DNA of 64,000 nucleotides from the NCBI RefSeq assembly GCF_019656335.1, contig NZ_BPLZ01000008.1, positions 62,001 through 126,000 on the forward strand, given 5' to 3'. This DNA comes from Pseudomonas sp. NCCP-436. Lineage in GTDB: Bacteria; Pseudomonadota; Gammaproteobacteria; Pseudomonadales; Pseudomonadaceae. Both the position numbers and the translations under genes were made by a program. This document shows, in pieces, positions 55,388 through 64,000 of this stretch; the first letter of the stretch is position 1; each line of letters begins with the position of its first letter. Below the pieces are notes generated by a model. That model saw nothing but the letters and a program-made list of their open reading frames with translations. It searched no databases and had not been told where the DNA came from.

Positions 55388-55952
55388 AGCGGCGCTCGCG
55401 GCCAGCCAGCAGATCCTGCAGGTTGTTACGGTGGCGCCAGACAATCAGCCCGGTGAGCATGCAGACCGGCAGCAATGCTGCCGGCTGCTGCCAGGCCAGC
55501 ATTGGCAGAGTCAGCGGTGTGGCGATCAGTGATGCCAGTGAGCTGGTGCGGGTGAGCAGGAAGATCAATGCCCAGGTGGCCAGGGCGAGCAGCGCGGCCG
55601 GTGGGTAGAGTCCGAGCAGCATACCGGCGGCAGTGGCCACGCCTTTGCCGCCACGGAAGCGGAAGTACAGCGGGTAGAGGTGGCCGACTACAGCGGCCAG
55701 TCCAATCCAGGCCTGCTGCTGCAGGCTGAAGTCGAGCAGTTTGGTGGCCAGCACTGGCAACAGGCCCTTGAGCAGGTCGCCAAGCAGGGTCATTACGGCC
55801 AGCTTGCGGCCAGCGACCCGCAGCATATTGGTAGCGCCGGGATTGCCCGAGCCGCTGGTACGTGGATCCGGCCCGCCGGCAAGGCGGCTGAGCAGGATGG
55901 CAAAGGACAGCGAACCGAGCAGGTAGGCGAGGATTGCCAGAAGCCAGAACAT
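55380..55952 (-). CDS. plsY: Glycerol-3-phosphate acyltransferase PlsY
   Basis: 190 aa integral membrane protein with five to six helices. Signature motifs [11 protein letters not shown] and FRGGKGVAT bind acyl-phosphate and glycerol-3-phosphate. First step of phospholipid synthesis. Divergent from folB. Confidence 0.97.
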   Translation of the reverse strand: MFWLLAILAYLLGSLSFAILLSRLAGGPDPRTSGSGNPGATNMLRVAGRKLAVMTLLGDLLKGLLPVLATKLLDFSLQQQAWIGLAAVVGHLYPLYFRFRGGKGVATAAGMLLGLYPPAALLALATWALIFLLTRTSSLASLIATPLTLPMLAWQQPAALLPVCMLTGLIVWRHRNNLQDLLAGRERRFK

Positions 55953-56026
55953 GGCGGTTATTCCAGGGCATGGGGTAGCCCGATTCTAACGAGGTGTTGC
56001 GCCCTTGTCGTGGCGCGGAGACAGTG

Positions 56027-56383
56027 GTGGACAGAGTATTTATCGAGGGGCTTGAGGTCGACACGGTGATCGGTGCCTATGACTGGGAGCGGAACATCCG
56101 CCAGTGTCTGGTGCTCGACTTGCAAATGGCCTGGGACAACCGTCCGGCCGCTGCGCGGGACGACCTGGCGCAGGCGCTCGACTATGCCAGTGTGTCCTCG
56201 CGAATCCAGGCGTTTGCCGCCGAGTCGCATTTCATTCTGGTGGAAACCTTTGCCGAGCGACTGGTGCAGACGCTGATGGAGGAGTTTCACATTCCCTGGA
56301 TCCGCCTGAAACTGACCAAGCCGGGGGCGGTGCCGGCGGCGCGTGGTGGAGTCGGCGTGGAGATCGAACGCGGATGTCTCTGA
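56027..56383 (+). CDS. folB: Dihydroneopterin aldolase
   Basis: 118 aa from GTG 56027 (GGAGA 6-10 bases upstream), start chosen so that the protein begins (V/M)DRVFIEGLEVDTVIGAYDW like relatives. The lysine and glutamate of KLTKPGAV and AAESHFILVETFAERL are conserved. Folate pathway, cytosolic. Overlaps folK by 10 bases. Confidence 0.94.
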   Translation: MDRVFIEGLEVDTVIGAYDWERNIRQCLVLDLQMAWDNRPAAARDDLAQALDYASVSSRIQAFAAESHFILVETFAERLVQTLMEEFHIPWIRLKLTKPGAVPAARGGVGVEIERGCL

Positions 56384-56904
56384 CTCGGGTATACCTCGGT
56401 CTTGGCAGCAATACCGAGCGGGAGGCCCATTTGACGGCAGGCCTTGAGGCGCTGGCGCAAATCCTTGAGCACATGCAGTGTTCGCCGGTGTTCGAGAGCC
56501 ATGCGGTGGGCATACGCAGCAGCCATTTCTTCAATCTGGTGGTGGTCGGCGAGACACATCTGCCGCTACTGGAACTGGATCGGCGGTTGAAGTTCATCGA
56601 GGCTGACAACGGCCGCTATGCACCGGATCGCAAGGGGCTGCCGCTGGACATCGACGTACTGCTGTATGGCGAGACGGTAGGACATTTCAACGGACTGGTG
56701 CTGCCGCGTGCGGAAATCCTGAAGAACGCCTTCGTGCTTTGGCCGCTGTCATTGTTGGCACCGGAGCTGCCTCATCCGGTGGACGGGCGAACCTTCGCCG
56801 AGCTGTGGCGCAGTGCGCAGATCGACCAGCAACTGTGGCCGGTGGCCTTCCAGTGGCGGGGTCTTGAGCTGACGCCGCAGGAGTTGCTGCGCCCTTCCGC
56901 CTAG
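56374..56904 (+). CDS. folK: 6-hydroxymethyl-dihydropterin pyrophosphokinase
   Basis: 176 aa. [15 protein letters not shown] at the start and the signature [19 protein letters not shown] (substrate and Mg2+ aspartates). Next folate step after FolB, hence the overlapping start. It meets cca tail to tail with a 4-base overlap. Confidence 0.95.
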   Translation: MSLTRVYLGLGSNTEREAHLTAGLEALAQILEHMQCSPVFESHAVGIRSSHFFNLVVVGETHLPLLELDRRLKFIEADNGRYAPDRKGLPLDIDVLLYGETVGHFNGLVLPRAEILKNAFVLWPLSLLAPELPHPVDGRTFAELWRSAQIDQQLWPVAFQWRGLELTPQELLRPSA

Positions 56905-58160
56905 AGGCCCGGCCCCGAAGGCACGATTGACTCCTGCGACAGCTCCTGGCGGTAGATCTTGAGTGCCTTCAGACGTTCGCGGTTGAGTGCCTCACCGAGT
57001 TCCGCACCCTTGAAGCCTTTTTCCAGCAGGGGCCTGACCGGCACCTGGCGAGTAGCCTCGGCTGCGCCAAGCAGATAGGCAGCCTGTGGATAATCACGCT
57101 GCTCAAGGCCGAGTCGGCCGCGAGCGTCCATCTCGCAGGCTGCAACAAATTCGGCAAAGCGCTGCGGACGGCGGAACACGTCAAATCGTTGCAGCAGCTC
57201 CAGCAGGGTTGACGGGCGCAGTTCCAGCGCGCGGTGAGCATGGGTGTGGAATTCCCCGACCAGCAGAGCCAGTTCGGCGCACTCGCGGGGGGGCTTGCAG
57301 CGTTCGTTGACCGCCTTGATCAGCGGCACGCCGCGTTGCTCGTGGGCGATATGCCGGGGCCACTGATCCGCAGGCGTCAGCCCCTTGCCGAGGTCATGCA
57401 GCAGGCAGGCCCAGCGCACGTTCAGCGGCTGCTCGTGTTCGGCGCACTGCTGCAGCACGGCCAGTACGTGGATGCCGCTGTCGATTTCCGGGTGGTGCGC
57501 GGCTGGCTGTGGCACGCCGAACAGTGCATCGAGTTCCGGCAACAGGGCGGCCAGTGCGCCACAGTCGCGCAGAACCCGGATAAACACATCCGGCCGTGGC
57601 TCCATCAGCGCGCGGGAGATTTCCTTCCAGCTGCGCTCGGGGGTGAGGTGCGCCAGTTCGCCGGATTCGGCCAGTTGACGCATCAGTGCCAGGGTTTCTG
57701 CTGCGACGGTAAAACCTAGTGGAGCGTAGCGGGCGGCGAAGCGGGCCACCCGCAGTACGCGCAGGGGGTCTTCGGCAAAGGCCGGGGAAACGTGGCGAAG
57801 AATACGCGCCTCAAGATCCCGCTGGCCGCCGTAAGGGTCGATCAGGTTGCCGGCGTCATCCTCGGCCATGGCGTTGACCGTCAGGTCTCGCCGCCGCAAG
57901 TCCTCTTCCAGGGTGACCTCGGGGCTGGCATGGAAGGTAAAGCCGCCGTAGCCGTGGCCACTTTTGCGCTCGGTACGGGCCAGGGCATATTCCTCGCCGC
58001 TCTGCGGATGCAGGAACACCGGGAAGTCGGTACCCACCGGGCGGTAGCCCAGCTCAAGCATCTGCCCGGCGCTGGCGCCCACCACCACCCAGTCCACTTC
58101 GCTAACGCTGCGCCCCAGCAGGCGATCACGTACCGCACCGCCGACCTTGTAGATTTGCAT
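56901..58160 (-). CDS. cca: Multifunctional CCA-adding enzyme
   Basis: 419 aa from ATG 58160; the frame is open further upstream but has no ribosome site there. Class II nucleotidyltransferase head [18 protein letters not shown] and [10 protein letters not shown], then the HD domain CLLHDLGKG that gives 2',3'-cyclic phosphodiesterase and phosphatase activity. Adds or repairs CCA on tRNA 3' ends. Confidence 0.96.
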   Translation of the reverse strand: MQIYKVGGAVRDRLLGRSVSEVDWVVVGASAGQMLELGYRPVGTDFPVFLHPQSGEEYALARTERKSGHGYGGFTFHASPEVTLEEDLRRRDLTVNAMAEDDAGNLIDPYGGQRDLEARILRHVSPAFAEDPLRVLRVARFAARYAPLGFTVAAETLALMRQLAESGELAHLTPERSWKEISRALMEPRPDVFIRVLRDCGALAALLPELDALFGVPQPAAHHPEIDSGIHVLAVLQQCAEHEQPLNVRWACLLHDLGKGLTPADQWPRHIAHEQRGVPLIKAVNERCKPPRECAELALLVGEFHTHAHRALELRPSTLLELLQRFDVFRRPQRFAEFVAACEMDARGRLGLEQRDYPQAAYLLGAAEATRQVPVRPLLEKGFKGAELGEALNRERLKALKIYRQELSQESIVPSGPGL

Positions 58161-58234
58161 GTCTGATCCTCCACGAAGTGCAGAGGATACCGGAGAACGT
58201 CTGATCCGGGCTGGCAGTTCTTGCCGGTTGAGAC

Positions 58235-59803
58235 TCAGATGGGCGGCAGGTAGCGGCCGGGAGGAAGTGCCTCGTCGCCGCCATCGGCAGACGGACGCGG
58301 CGGAACGTGTTGAGTGCTGATCAACTGGTCGCCGCGGCAAACCTGCAGGTGGATGTCGAAGCCCCATAGACGGTGCAAGTGCTTGAGTACCTCGCCGGTG
58401 GATTCGCCCAATGGCTTGCGGTCGTGCTGCTGGTGGCGCAGGGTCAGCGAGCGATCACCACGGCGATCGATGCTCCAGATCTGCACGTTGGGTTCGCGGT
58501 TGCCCAGGTTGTATTGCGCTGCGAGCAGTTCCCGGATGGTGCGGTAACCGGACTCGTCATGGATAGCCGGCACAAGCAGATCGTCCTGCTGGTCGTCGTC
58601 GAGGATGCTGAACAGCTTGAGGTCGCGGATTACCTTGGGCGAGAGAAACTGCAGAATGAAGCTCTCGTCCTTGAAGCTGCTCATGGCGAACTTGAGGGTG
58701 CTCAGCCAGTCGCTACCGGCAATGTCCGGGAACCAGCGGTGATCTTCCTCGGTAGGCGACTCGCAGATGCGGCGGATGTCGCGGTACATGGCAAAGCCCA
58801 GGGCGTAGGGGTTGATGCCGCTGTAGTAGGGGCTGTCGAACGGCGGCTGGTAGACCACGCTGGTGTGCGACTGGAGGAATTCCATCATGAAACCGTCGGT
58901 GACCAGCCCTTCGTCGTACAGGTCGTTCATCAGGGTGTAGTGCCAGAAAGTGGCCCAGCCTTCGTTCATCACCTGGGTCTGGCGCTGTGGATAGAAGTAC
59001 TGGGCGATCTTGCGCACGATGCGGATCACCTCGCGCTGCCAGGGCTCGAGCAGTGGCGCGTGCTTCTCCAGAAAGTAAAGGATGTTTTCCTGGGGTTCGG
59101 CGGGCCAGCGCTTGTTGTCCTGCTCGTGGCCTTTTTCGGAGGGCCTGGGAATGGTGCGCCAGAGGTCGTTGATCTGCCGCTGCAGGTGCTCCTCGCGCTC
59201 CTTCTGGCGTCGCCGCTCCTCTTCGGCGGAAATCGGATATGGCCGCTTGTAGCGGTCGACACCGTAGTTCATCAGGGCGTGGCAGGAGTCCAGCAGCTCC
59301 TCCACCGCATCGATGCCGTAACGCTCCTCGCACTGCATGATGTACTGTTTGGCGAACACCAGATAGTCGATGATGGAACTGGCGTCGGTCCAGGTACGGA
59401 ACAGGTAGTTGCCCTTGAAGAAGCTGTTGTGGCCATAGCAGGCATGGGCGATCACCAGGGCCTGCATGCACATGGTGTTCTCCTCCATGAGATAGGCGAT
59501 GCACGGATCGGAGTTGATCACGATCTCGTAGGCTAGGCCCATCTGCCCGCGCTTGTAGCCTTTCTCAGTGGCGAGAAAGTGCTTGCCGTATGACCAGTGG
59601 TGATAGCCCAGCGGCATGCCGACGGAGGCGTAGGCATCCATCATCTGCTCGGCGGTGATTACCTCGATCTGGTTCGGGTAGGTATCCAGCGCATAGCGCT
59701 CGGCCAGGCGGGCGATCTCGCGGTCGTAGGCGCGGATCAGCTCGAACGTCCATTCCGAACCGGTGGACAGCGGTTGGCGCTTCTTGGCGGGCGTCATGCT
59801 CAT
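58235..59803 (-). CDS. SpoVR-family protein
   Basis: 522 aa from ATG 59803 (GAGGAT upstream). Conserved runs [33 protein letters not shown] and [20 protein letters not shown] rich in His/Glu suggest metal binding. Third member of the prkA-yeaH-spoVR stress operon (10-bp gap to yeaH). Biochemical role in Gram-negative bacteria is still unclear. Confidence 0.93.
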   Translation of the reverse strand: MSMTPAKKRQPLSTGSEWTFELIRAYDREIARLAERYALDTYPNQIEVITAEQMMDAYASVGMPLGYHHWSYGKHFLATEKGYKRGQMGLAYEIVINSDPCIAYLMEENTMCMQALVIAHACYGHNSFFKGNYLFRTWTDASSIIDYLVFAKQYIMQCEERYGIDAVEELLDSCHALMNYGVDRYKRPYPISAEEERRRQKEREEHLQRQINDLWRTIPRPSEKGHEQDNKRWPAEPQENILYFLEKHAPLLEPWQREVIRIVRKIAQYFYPQRQTQVMNEGWATFWHYTLMNDLYDEGLVTDGFMMEFLQSHTSVVYQPPFDSPYYSGINPYALGFAMYRDIRRICESPTEEDHRWFPDIAGSDWLSTLKFAMSSFKDESFILQFLSPKVIRDLKLFSILDDDQQDDLLVPAIHDESGYRTIRELLAAQYNLGNREPNVQIWSIDRRGDRSLTLRHQQHDRKPLGESTGEVLKHLHRLWGFDIHLQVCRGDQLISTQHVPPRPSADGGDEALPPGRYLPPI

Positions 59804-59813
59804 GGTCGGATCC

Positions 59814-61085
59814 TCAGCTAGACAGGCGGCGCTGGAACAGTTCGCGGAACACCGGGTAGATATCCGCTGCCGAGACCAGTTGCTGCTGCGCGAAGCTGTC
59901 GGCGAAGGCTGCGGCCACCTGTTCGTATTCGTACCACAGTGCCTGGTGTTCCCGTGGGGTGATCTCGACGTAGGTGAAGTACTGCACGAAGGGCATGATC
60001 TGATTGACCAGGATGTCCCTGCACAGTGGAGAGTCGTCGTTCCAGTTGTCGCCGTCGGAGGCCTGGGCGGCGTATATGTTCCACTCATTGACCGGATAGC
60101 GCTCAGCCATGATCTCCTGCATCAGCTTCAGGGCGCTGGAGACGATGGTGCCCCCTGTCTCGCGGGAGTAGAAGAACTCCTCTTCGTCCACTTCCTTGGC
60201 ACTGGTGTGGTGGCGGATGAACACCACCTCGATCTTGTCGTAGTTGCGCCTGAGAAACAGGTACAGAAGTATGAAGAAGCGTTTGGCGATGTCCTTGGTG
60301 GACTGGGTCATGGAGCCGGAGACGTCCATCAGGCAGAACATCACTGCCTTGGAACTGGGGTTTGGCTGCTTGACCAGCAGGTTGTACTTGAGGTCGAAGG
60401 TGTCTAGGAAGGGCACTCGATGGATGCGTGCGCTGAGCCGCTCGATTTCCTCCTGAGTTGCCTGGATATCGGCGAAGTTGTCCGGCTCCTCGCGCCTGAG
60501 CCGCTCCAGCTCGGTTTTGGCCTCGCGCAATTTGGCGCGACTGGAGCCGGACAGGGCGATGCGCCGGGCGTGGGCCGAGCGCAGGGTGCGGATGATATTG
60601 ATGCGCGACGGGTTGCCTTCGTTGCTGATGCCGGCGCGTACCGTCTTGAAGGTGTCGGCGCCAGTGAGGTGGCGCTTGACCAGGTTGGGCAGCTCCAGAT
60701 CCTCGAACATGAAGTCGAGAAACTCTTCCTGGGTGATCTGAAAGACGAACTCGTCCATCCCTTCGCCGCTGTTGCTGGCATTGCCACTGCCGCGCCCGGC
60801 ACCACCACCCTGCGGACGCGGGATGCGTTCGCCGGCGGTGAACTCGCGGTTGCCCGGGTGAATGATGGTCTGCCGGCCGCCGCGGCCGTGATGCAGCACC
60901 GGCTCGTCGATGTCGCGGCCGGGAATACTGATCTGCTCGCCGTGTTCCATATCGGTGATGGAGCGCCGGCTGACGGCTTCCTCCACGGCTTTCTTGATGT
61001 GTTCACGGTAACGCCGCAGGAAGCGCTGGCGGTTCACCGTGCTCTTGTTTTTGCCATTTGGGCGTCGGTCGATCACGTAGCTCAT
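59814..61085 (-). CDS. YeaH-family (DUF444) von Willebrand A-domain protein
   Basis: 423 aa from ATG 61085. N-terminal basic coiled region and a Gly-rich linker ([20 protein letters not shown]), then a VWA domain with the MIDAS motif DVSGSMTQS near residue 240. It is co-encoded with the PrkA kinase and is thought to be its partner or target in stationary phase and nitrogen stress. Confidence 0.94.
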   Translation of the reverse strand: MSYVIDRRPNGKNKSTVNRQRFLRRYREHIKKAVEEAVSRRSITDMEHGEQISIPGRDIDEPVLHHGRGGRQTIIHPGNREFTAGERIPRPQGGGAGRGSGNASNSGEGMDEFVFQITQEEFLDFMFEDLELPNLVKRHLTGADTFKTVRAGISNEGNPSRINIIRTLRSAHARRIALSGSSRAKLREAKTELERLRREEPDNFADIQATQEEIERLSARIHRVPFLDTFDLKYNLLVKQPNPSSKAVMFCLMDVSGSMTQSTKDIAKRFFILLYLFLRRNYDKIEVVFIRHHTSAKEVDEEEFFYSRETGGTIVSSALKLMQEIMAERYPVNEWNIYAAQASDGDNWNDDSPLCRDILVNQIMPFVQYFTYVEITPREHQALWYEYEQVAAAFADSFAQQQLVSAADIYPVFRELFQRRLSS

Positions 61086-61103
61086 GACGTCTCCTTCGGC
61101 CCC

Positions 61104-61231
61104 GTTCAAACTCTGCTGCGCGTCGGCCCTGCTGTGTTAAAAACAGGCTCGGACTGCTCATTTACAGCTCGTAAACTCCGCGTCCTCGTCTGTTTTTGCC
61201 TTGCATGGCTCTAGCTCGCGAGACTTTGAAC
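61104..61231. repeat. MITE-like intergenic element between yeaH and prkA
   Basis: 128-bp segment with terminal inverted GTTCAAA (61104-61110) / TTTGAAC (61225-61231) and internal AAAAACAG / CTGTTTTT arms about 60 bp apart. A further stem GCCTGCCC/GGGCAGGC follows at 61240-61263. It fills the otherwise gene-free gap and looks like a mobile non-coding repeat of the host genome. Confidence 0.5.
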
Positions 61232-61301
61232 AGGTTCTTGCCTGCCCATGGTTACGGGCAGGCAGCGAATGACCCAGCGTGCGTTCAGCGCCGGGCAGGA
61301 T

Positions 61302-63224
61302 CTACTGCGACTTGCGAACCCGCAGGTACCACTCCGACAGCAGGCGTACCTGCTTCTCGGTGTAGCCCCGCTCGACCATTCGCCTGACAAAGTCATTGTG
61401 TTTCTGCTGTTCCTCCTTGCTGCCCTTGGCATTGAAGCTGATGACCGGGAGCAGATCCTCGGTGTTGGAGAACATCTTCTTCTCGATGACCACACGCAGT
61501 TTCTCGTAGCTGAGCCAGCTGGGGTTCTTGCCGTTGTTGTTGGCGCGTGCGCGCAGCACGAAGTTGACGATCTCGTTGCGGAAGTCCTTGGGATTGCTGA
61601 TGCCGGCGGGTTTCTCGATCTTCTCCAGTTCCTCGTTGAGGGCTACACGGTTGAGAATTTCGCCAGTTTCCGGGTCACGGTATTCCTGATCCTGGATCCA
61701 GAAATCGGCGTACAGCACATAGCGGTCGAAGATGTTCTGGCCGTATTCGCTATAGGACTCCAGGTAGGCGGTCTGGATTTCCTTGCCGATGAACTCGATA
61801 TAGCGCGGCGCCAGGTATTCCTTGAGGTAGCGCAGATAGCGCTCGCGCAGCTCGGCGGGGAATTGCTCCTGTTCGATCTGCTGCTCCAGCACGTAGAGCA
61901 GGTGTACCGGGTTGGCGGCAATCTCGTGCGGATCGAAGTTGAAAACCTTGGAGAGAATCTTGAAGGCGAAGCGGGTCGACAGACCGTTCATGCCCTCGTC
62001 GACGCCGGCGGAGTCGCGGTATTCCTGGATCGACTTGGCCTTGGGGTCCGTGTCCTTGAGGTTCTCGCCGTCATAGACGCGCATCTTCGAGTAGATGTTG
62101 GAGTTTTCCGGCTCCTTCAGCCGCGACAGCACGGAAAACTGGGCGAGCATGCGCAGGGTGTCCGGAGCGCAGTGGGCACGTGACAGCGAGCTGTTGGTCA
62201 GCAGCTTGTCGTAGATTTTCACTTCATCCGTTACGCGCAGGCAGTAGGGTACCTTGACGATGTAGATGCGGTCGATGAAGGCCTCGTTGTTCTTGTTGTT
62301 GCGGAAGGTGTGCCACTCCGACTCGTTGGAGTGGGCAAGGAGGATGCCGTTGAAGGGAATCGCGCCAAGACCCTCGGTGCTGTTGTAGTTGCCCTCCTGG
62401 GTGGCAGTCAGCAGCGGGTGAAGCACCTTGATTGGCGCCTTGAACATCTCGACGAACTCCATCAGCCCCTGGTTGGCGCGGCACAGCGCGCCGGAGTAGC
62501 TGTAGGCGTCGGCGTCGTTCTGCGGAAACTCCTCCAGCTTGCGGATATCCACCTTGCCGACCAGGGCGGAGATGTCCTGGTTGTTCTCGTCGCCCGGCTC
62601 GGTCTTGGCTACGGCGATCTGGTTCAGAACCGAGGGGTAGAGCTTGACTACCCGGAACTGGCTGATGTCGCCACCGAACTCCTGCAGACGCTTGGTGGCC
62701 CAGGGCGACATGATCGAACTGAGGTAGCGACGCGGGATGCCGTAGTCCTCCTCGAGGATGGTGCCGTCCTCGTCGGCGTTGAACAGCCCCAGCGGTGACT
62801 CGAATACCGGCGAGCCCTTGATGGCATAGAACGGTACCTTCTCCATCAGCTGCTTGAGCTTCTCGGCCAGTGAGGACTTGCCGCCGCCTACCGGGCCGAG
62901 CAGGTAGAGGATCTGTTTCTTCTCTTCCAGGCCCTGGGCGGCATGGCGGAAGTAGGCGACGATCTGGTCGATGCATTCTTCCATGCCGTGGAAGTCGGCG
63001 AAGGCCGGGTAGCGGCGGATCACCTTGTTGGAAAAGATGCGTGACAGACGGGGATCGGCGGAGGTGTCCACCAGCTCCGGCTCGCCGATGGCCATCAGCA
63101 GGCGCTCGGCTGCGCTGGCGTAGGTGCTGCGATCCTGCTTGCACAATTCGAGGTACTCCTGCAGGGAGTATTCCTCCTGACGGGTCGCCTCGAAACGTTG
63201 CTGGAAGTGGCTGAAAATGCTCAT
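61302..63224 (-). CDS. prkA: PrkA-type serine protein kinase (YeaG)
   Basis: 640 aa. AAA-type P-loop LLGPVGGGKSSLAEKL near residue 108 and the C-terminal PrkA kinase-like domain. Head gene of the prkA-yeaH-spoVR cluster. Involved in adaptation to sustained stress; reported substrates differ between species. Confidence 0.96.
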   Translation of the reverse strand: MSIFSHFQQRFEATRQEEYSLQEYLELCKQDRSTYASAAERLLMAIGEPELVDTSADPRLSRIFSNKVIRRYPAFADFHGMEECIDQIVAYFRHAAQGLEEKKQILYLLGPVGGGKSSLAEKLKQLMEKVPFYAIKGSPVFESPLGLFNADEDGTILEEDYGIPRRYLSSIMSPWATKRLQEFGGDISQFRVVKLYPSVLNQIAVAKTEPGDENNQDISALVGKVDIRKLEEFPQNDADAYSYSGALCRANQGLMEFVEMFKAPIKVLHPLLTATQEGNYNSTEGLGAIPFNGILLAHSNESEWHTFRNNKNNEAFIDRIYIVKVPYCLRVTDEVKIYDKLLTNSSLSRAHCAPDTLRMLAQFSVLSRLKEPENSNIYSKMRVYDGENLKDTDPKAKSIQEYRDSAGVDEGMNGLSTRFAFKILSKVFNFDPHEIAANPVHLLYVLEQQIEQEQFPAELRERYLRYLKEYLAPRYIEFIGKEIQTAYLESYSEYGQNIFDRYVLYADFWIQDQEYRDPETGEILNRVALNEELEKIEKPAGISNPKDFRNEIVNFVLRARANNNGKNPSWLSYEKLRVVIEKKMFSNTEDLLPVISFNAKGSKEEQQKHNDFVRRMVERGYTEKQVRLLSEWYLRVRKSQ

Positions 63225-63463
63225 GACTTCACCTCGCTCGATGCTGTAAGCCGGCTCGGGGTCGGTGGGCAGGTGCCGGGTTGCCCCGGCTCCAGAAAAG
63301 TCGGGAAAATCCCCCAGAAACCCTAAAGGTCGTAACCGATGGCCCGATGCCGGTTGGCCGGCTCTACTTTGAGTGGGATGGCCTGAGTAACAGAATAGTT
63401 CGTTCTGCCGTAGGTCAAGGGGCGGGCAACGATGTCCGGATGTTACCGGGGCCCGGCAACAGG

Positions 63464-63492
63464 CGGCAGGCCAGGGCGGGCGCGGCCTGCCG
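63464..63492 (-). terminator. Hairpin after glpE
   Basis: Nine-bp perfect stem (63464-63472 / 63484-63492) 11 bases beyond the glpE stop. No strong T-run. The remaining 240 bp to prkA hold its promoter region and no gene. Confidence 0.5.
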
Positions 63493-63503
63493 AGGGAGGG
63501 AAA

Positions 63504-63833
63504 TTATTCTTCGGGACTCTGCTCTGTATCCTGTGGATAGAGCGTGCGCCAGAGTTCGAAGCCGCCATCCAGGCTGTAGACCTCGGAGAAGCCCTGGCCG
63601 GCCAGGTAGGCCGCCGCGCCCTGGCTGGAATTGCCGTGGTAGCAGGAGACGATCAGTGGGGCATCGAGATCGGCATGAGTGATGAAGTCATGCAGCGAGT
63701 GGTTGTCCAGATGCCGCGAGCCGATGATGTGCCCATTGGCAAAGCTGTGAGGGTCGCGGATGTCGACGACCACTGCGCCGCTGGCGCGCAGCACCTGTGC
63801 CTGTTGCGGGGAGATACGCTTGAAGTCGCTCAT
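63504..63833 (-). CDS. glpE: Thiosulfate sulfurtransferase GlpE (rhodanese)
   Basis: 109 aa from ATG 63833. Single rhodanese domain with the active-site loop CYHGNSS (Cys64) and [13 protein letters not shown]. Moves sulfane sulfur from thiosulfate to cyanide or thioredoxin. Lies 40 bp after apaH on the same strand. Confidence 0.95.
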   Translation of the reverse strand: MSDFKRISPQQAQVLRASGAVVVDIRDPHSFANGHIIGSRHLDNHSLHDFITHADLDAPLIVSCYHGNSSQGAAAYLAGQGFSEVYSLDGGFELWRTLYPQDTEQSPEE

Positions 63834-63873
63834 GTTCGGGCTCTTTGCTTGATGGTTGGAGAGGCTGTCGCCT

Positions 63874-64000
63874 CTACTCCTTGGGACAGGTACAGCGGTA
63901 GTAGGCACCGCTGTCGACATCCAGCAGCGTCATCGCGCCCCCCCAGACACAGCCGGTGTCGAGGGCGTACAGACCGGGTTCGCTGCAGTTGCCTTCGAGC
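63874..64000 (-). CDS. apaH: Diadenosine tetraphosphatase ApaH, C-terminal end only
   Basis: The last 42 codons on the minus strand read [20 protein letters not shown] then [16 protein letters not shown] up to a [16 protein letters not shown] is the characteristic end of ApaH phosphatases, which split Ap4A into two ADP. The rest of the gene lies beyond base 64000. Confidence 0.88.
   Translation of the reverse strand, partial: LEGNCSEPGLYALDTGCVWGGAMTLLDVDSGAYYRCTCPKE

Overview
The window is about 64 kb of a high-GC gammaproteobacterial chromosome, almost certainly Pseudomonas. Evidence: the block rpoD-dnaG-rpsU / tsaD-plsY-folB-folK-cca / spoVR-yeaH-prkA / glpE-apaH follows the gene order known for this genus, and an RsmY-type sRNA with a textbook GacA box sits beside the alpha/beta-hydrolase, TetR, LysR, MOSC and aminotransferase-like genes.

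Layout. (1) 1-2173: the end of a class III aminotransferase gene, its terminator and a LysR regulator. (2) 2373-10342: a histidine-utilisation operon, hutI-hutG-yjiH-like transporter-hutU-hutH-hutC. Two HutC-type palindromes lie in front, one on the -10 of hutI. HutG is the arginase-family formimidoylglutamase, so the pathway is the four-step version. (3) 10359-16565: a secreted endonuclease I, rsmY, a hydrolase/TetR pair, a LysR gene, and a three-gene overlapping operon: MOSC protein, class III aminotransferase fold without its PLP lysine, and class I glutamine amidotransferase fold without its catalytic Cys and His. (4) 16566-24829: an FMN reductase, debris of an IS30 transposase and of exbB/exbD, then a LysR-controlled catabolic set (FAD oxidoreductase, RidA, TRAP transporter DctPQM).

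(5) 24866-49739: a 24.9-kb integrative island inserted in the anticodon loop of a tRNA(CAT) gene. The two halves of the native tRNA now lie 25 kb apart and pair perfectly when rejoined. The island carries its own intact tRNA(CAT) just inside the junction next to the integrase. Its main cargo is a BREX type 3 phage-defence operon (WYL regulator, brxF, brxC, pglXI, brxHII, pglZ, probable brxA). Two extra ATPase genes sit between brxC and pglXI: a GHKL ATPase with a putative PD-(D/E)XK nuclease motif, and an AlbA_2/HATPase_c_4 protein. The rest is a degenerate IncP-like conjugation module: oriT, traJ, trbJ, trbK, trbL and three exact KorB operators, with no relaxase, korB or full mating-pair apparatus visible.

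(6) 49786-64000: the retained tRNA promoter and the conserved housekeeping block, ending inside apaH.

All functions are inferred from recognisable motifs, family resemblance and context; no database search was run.
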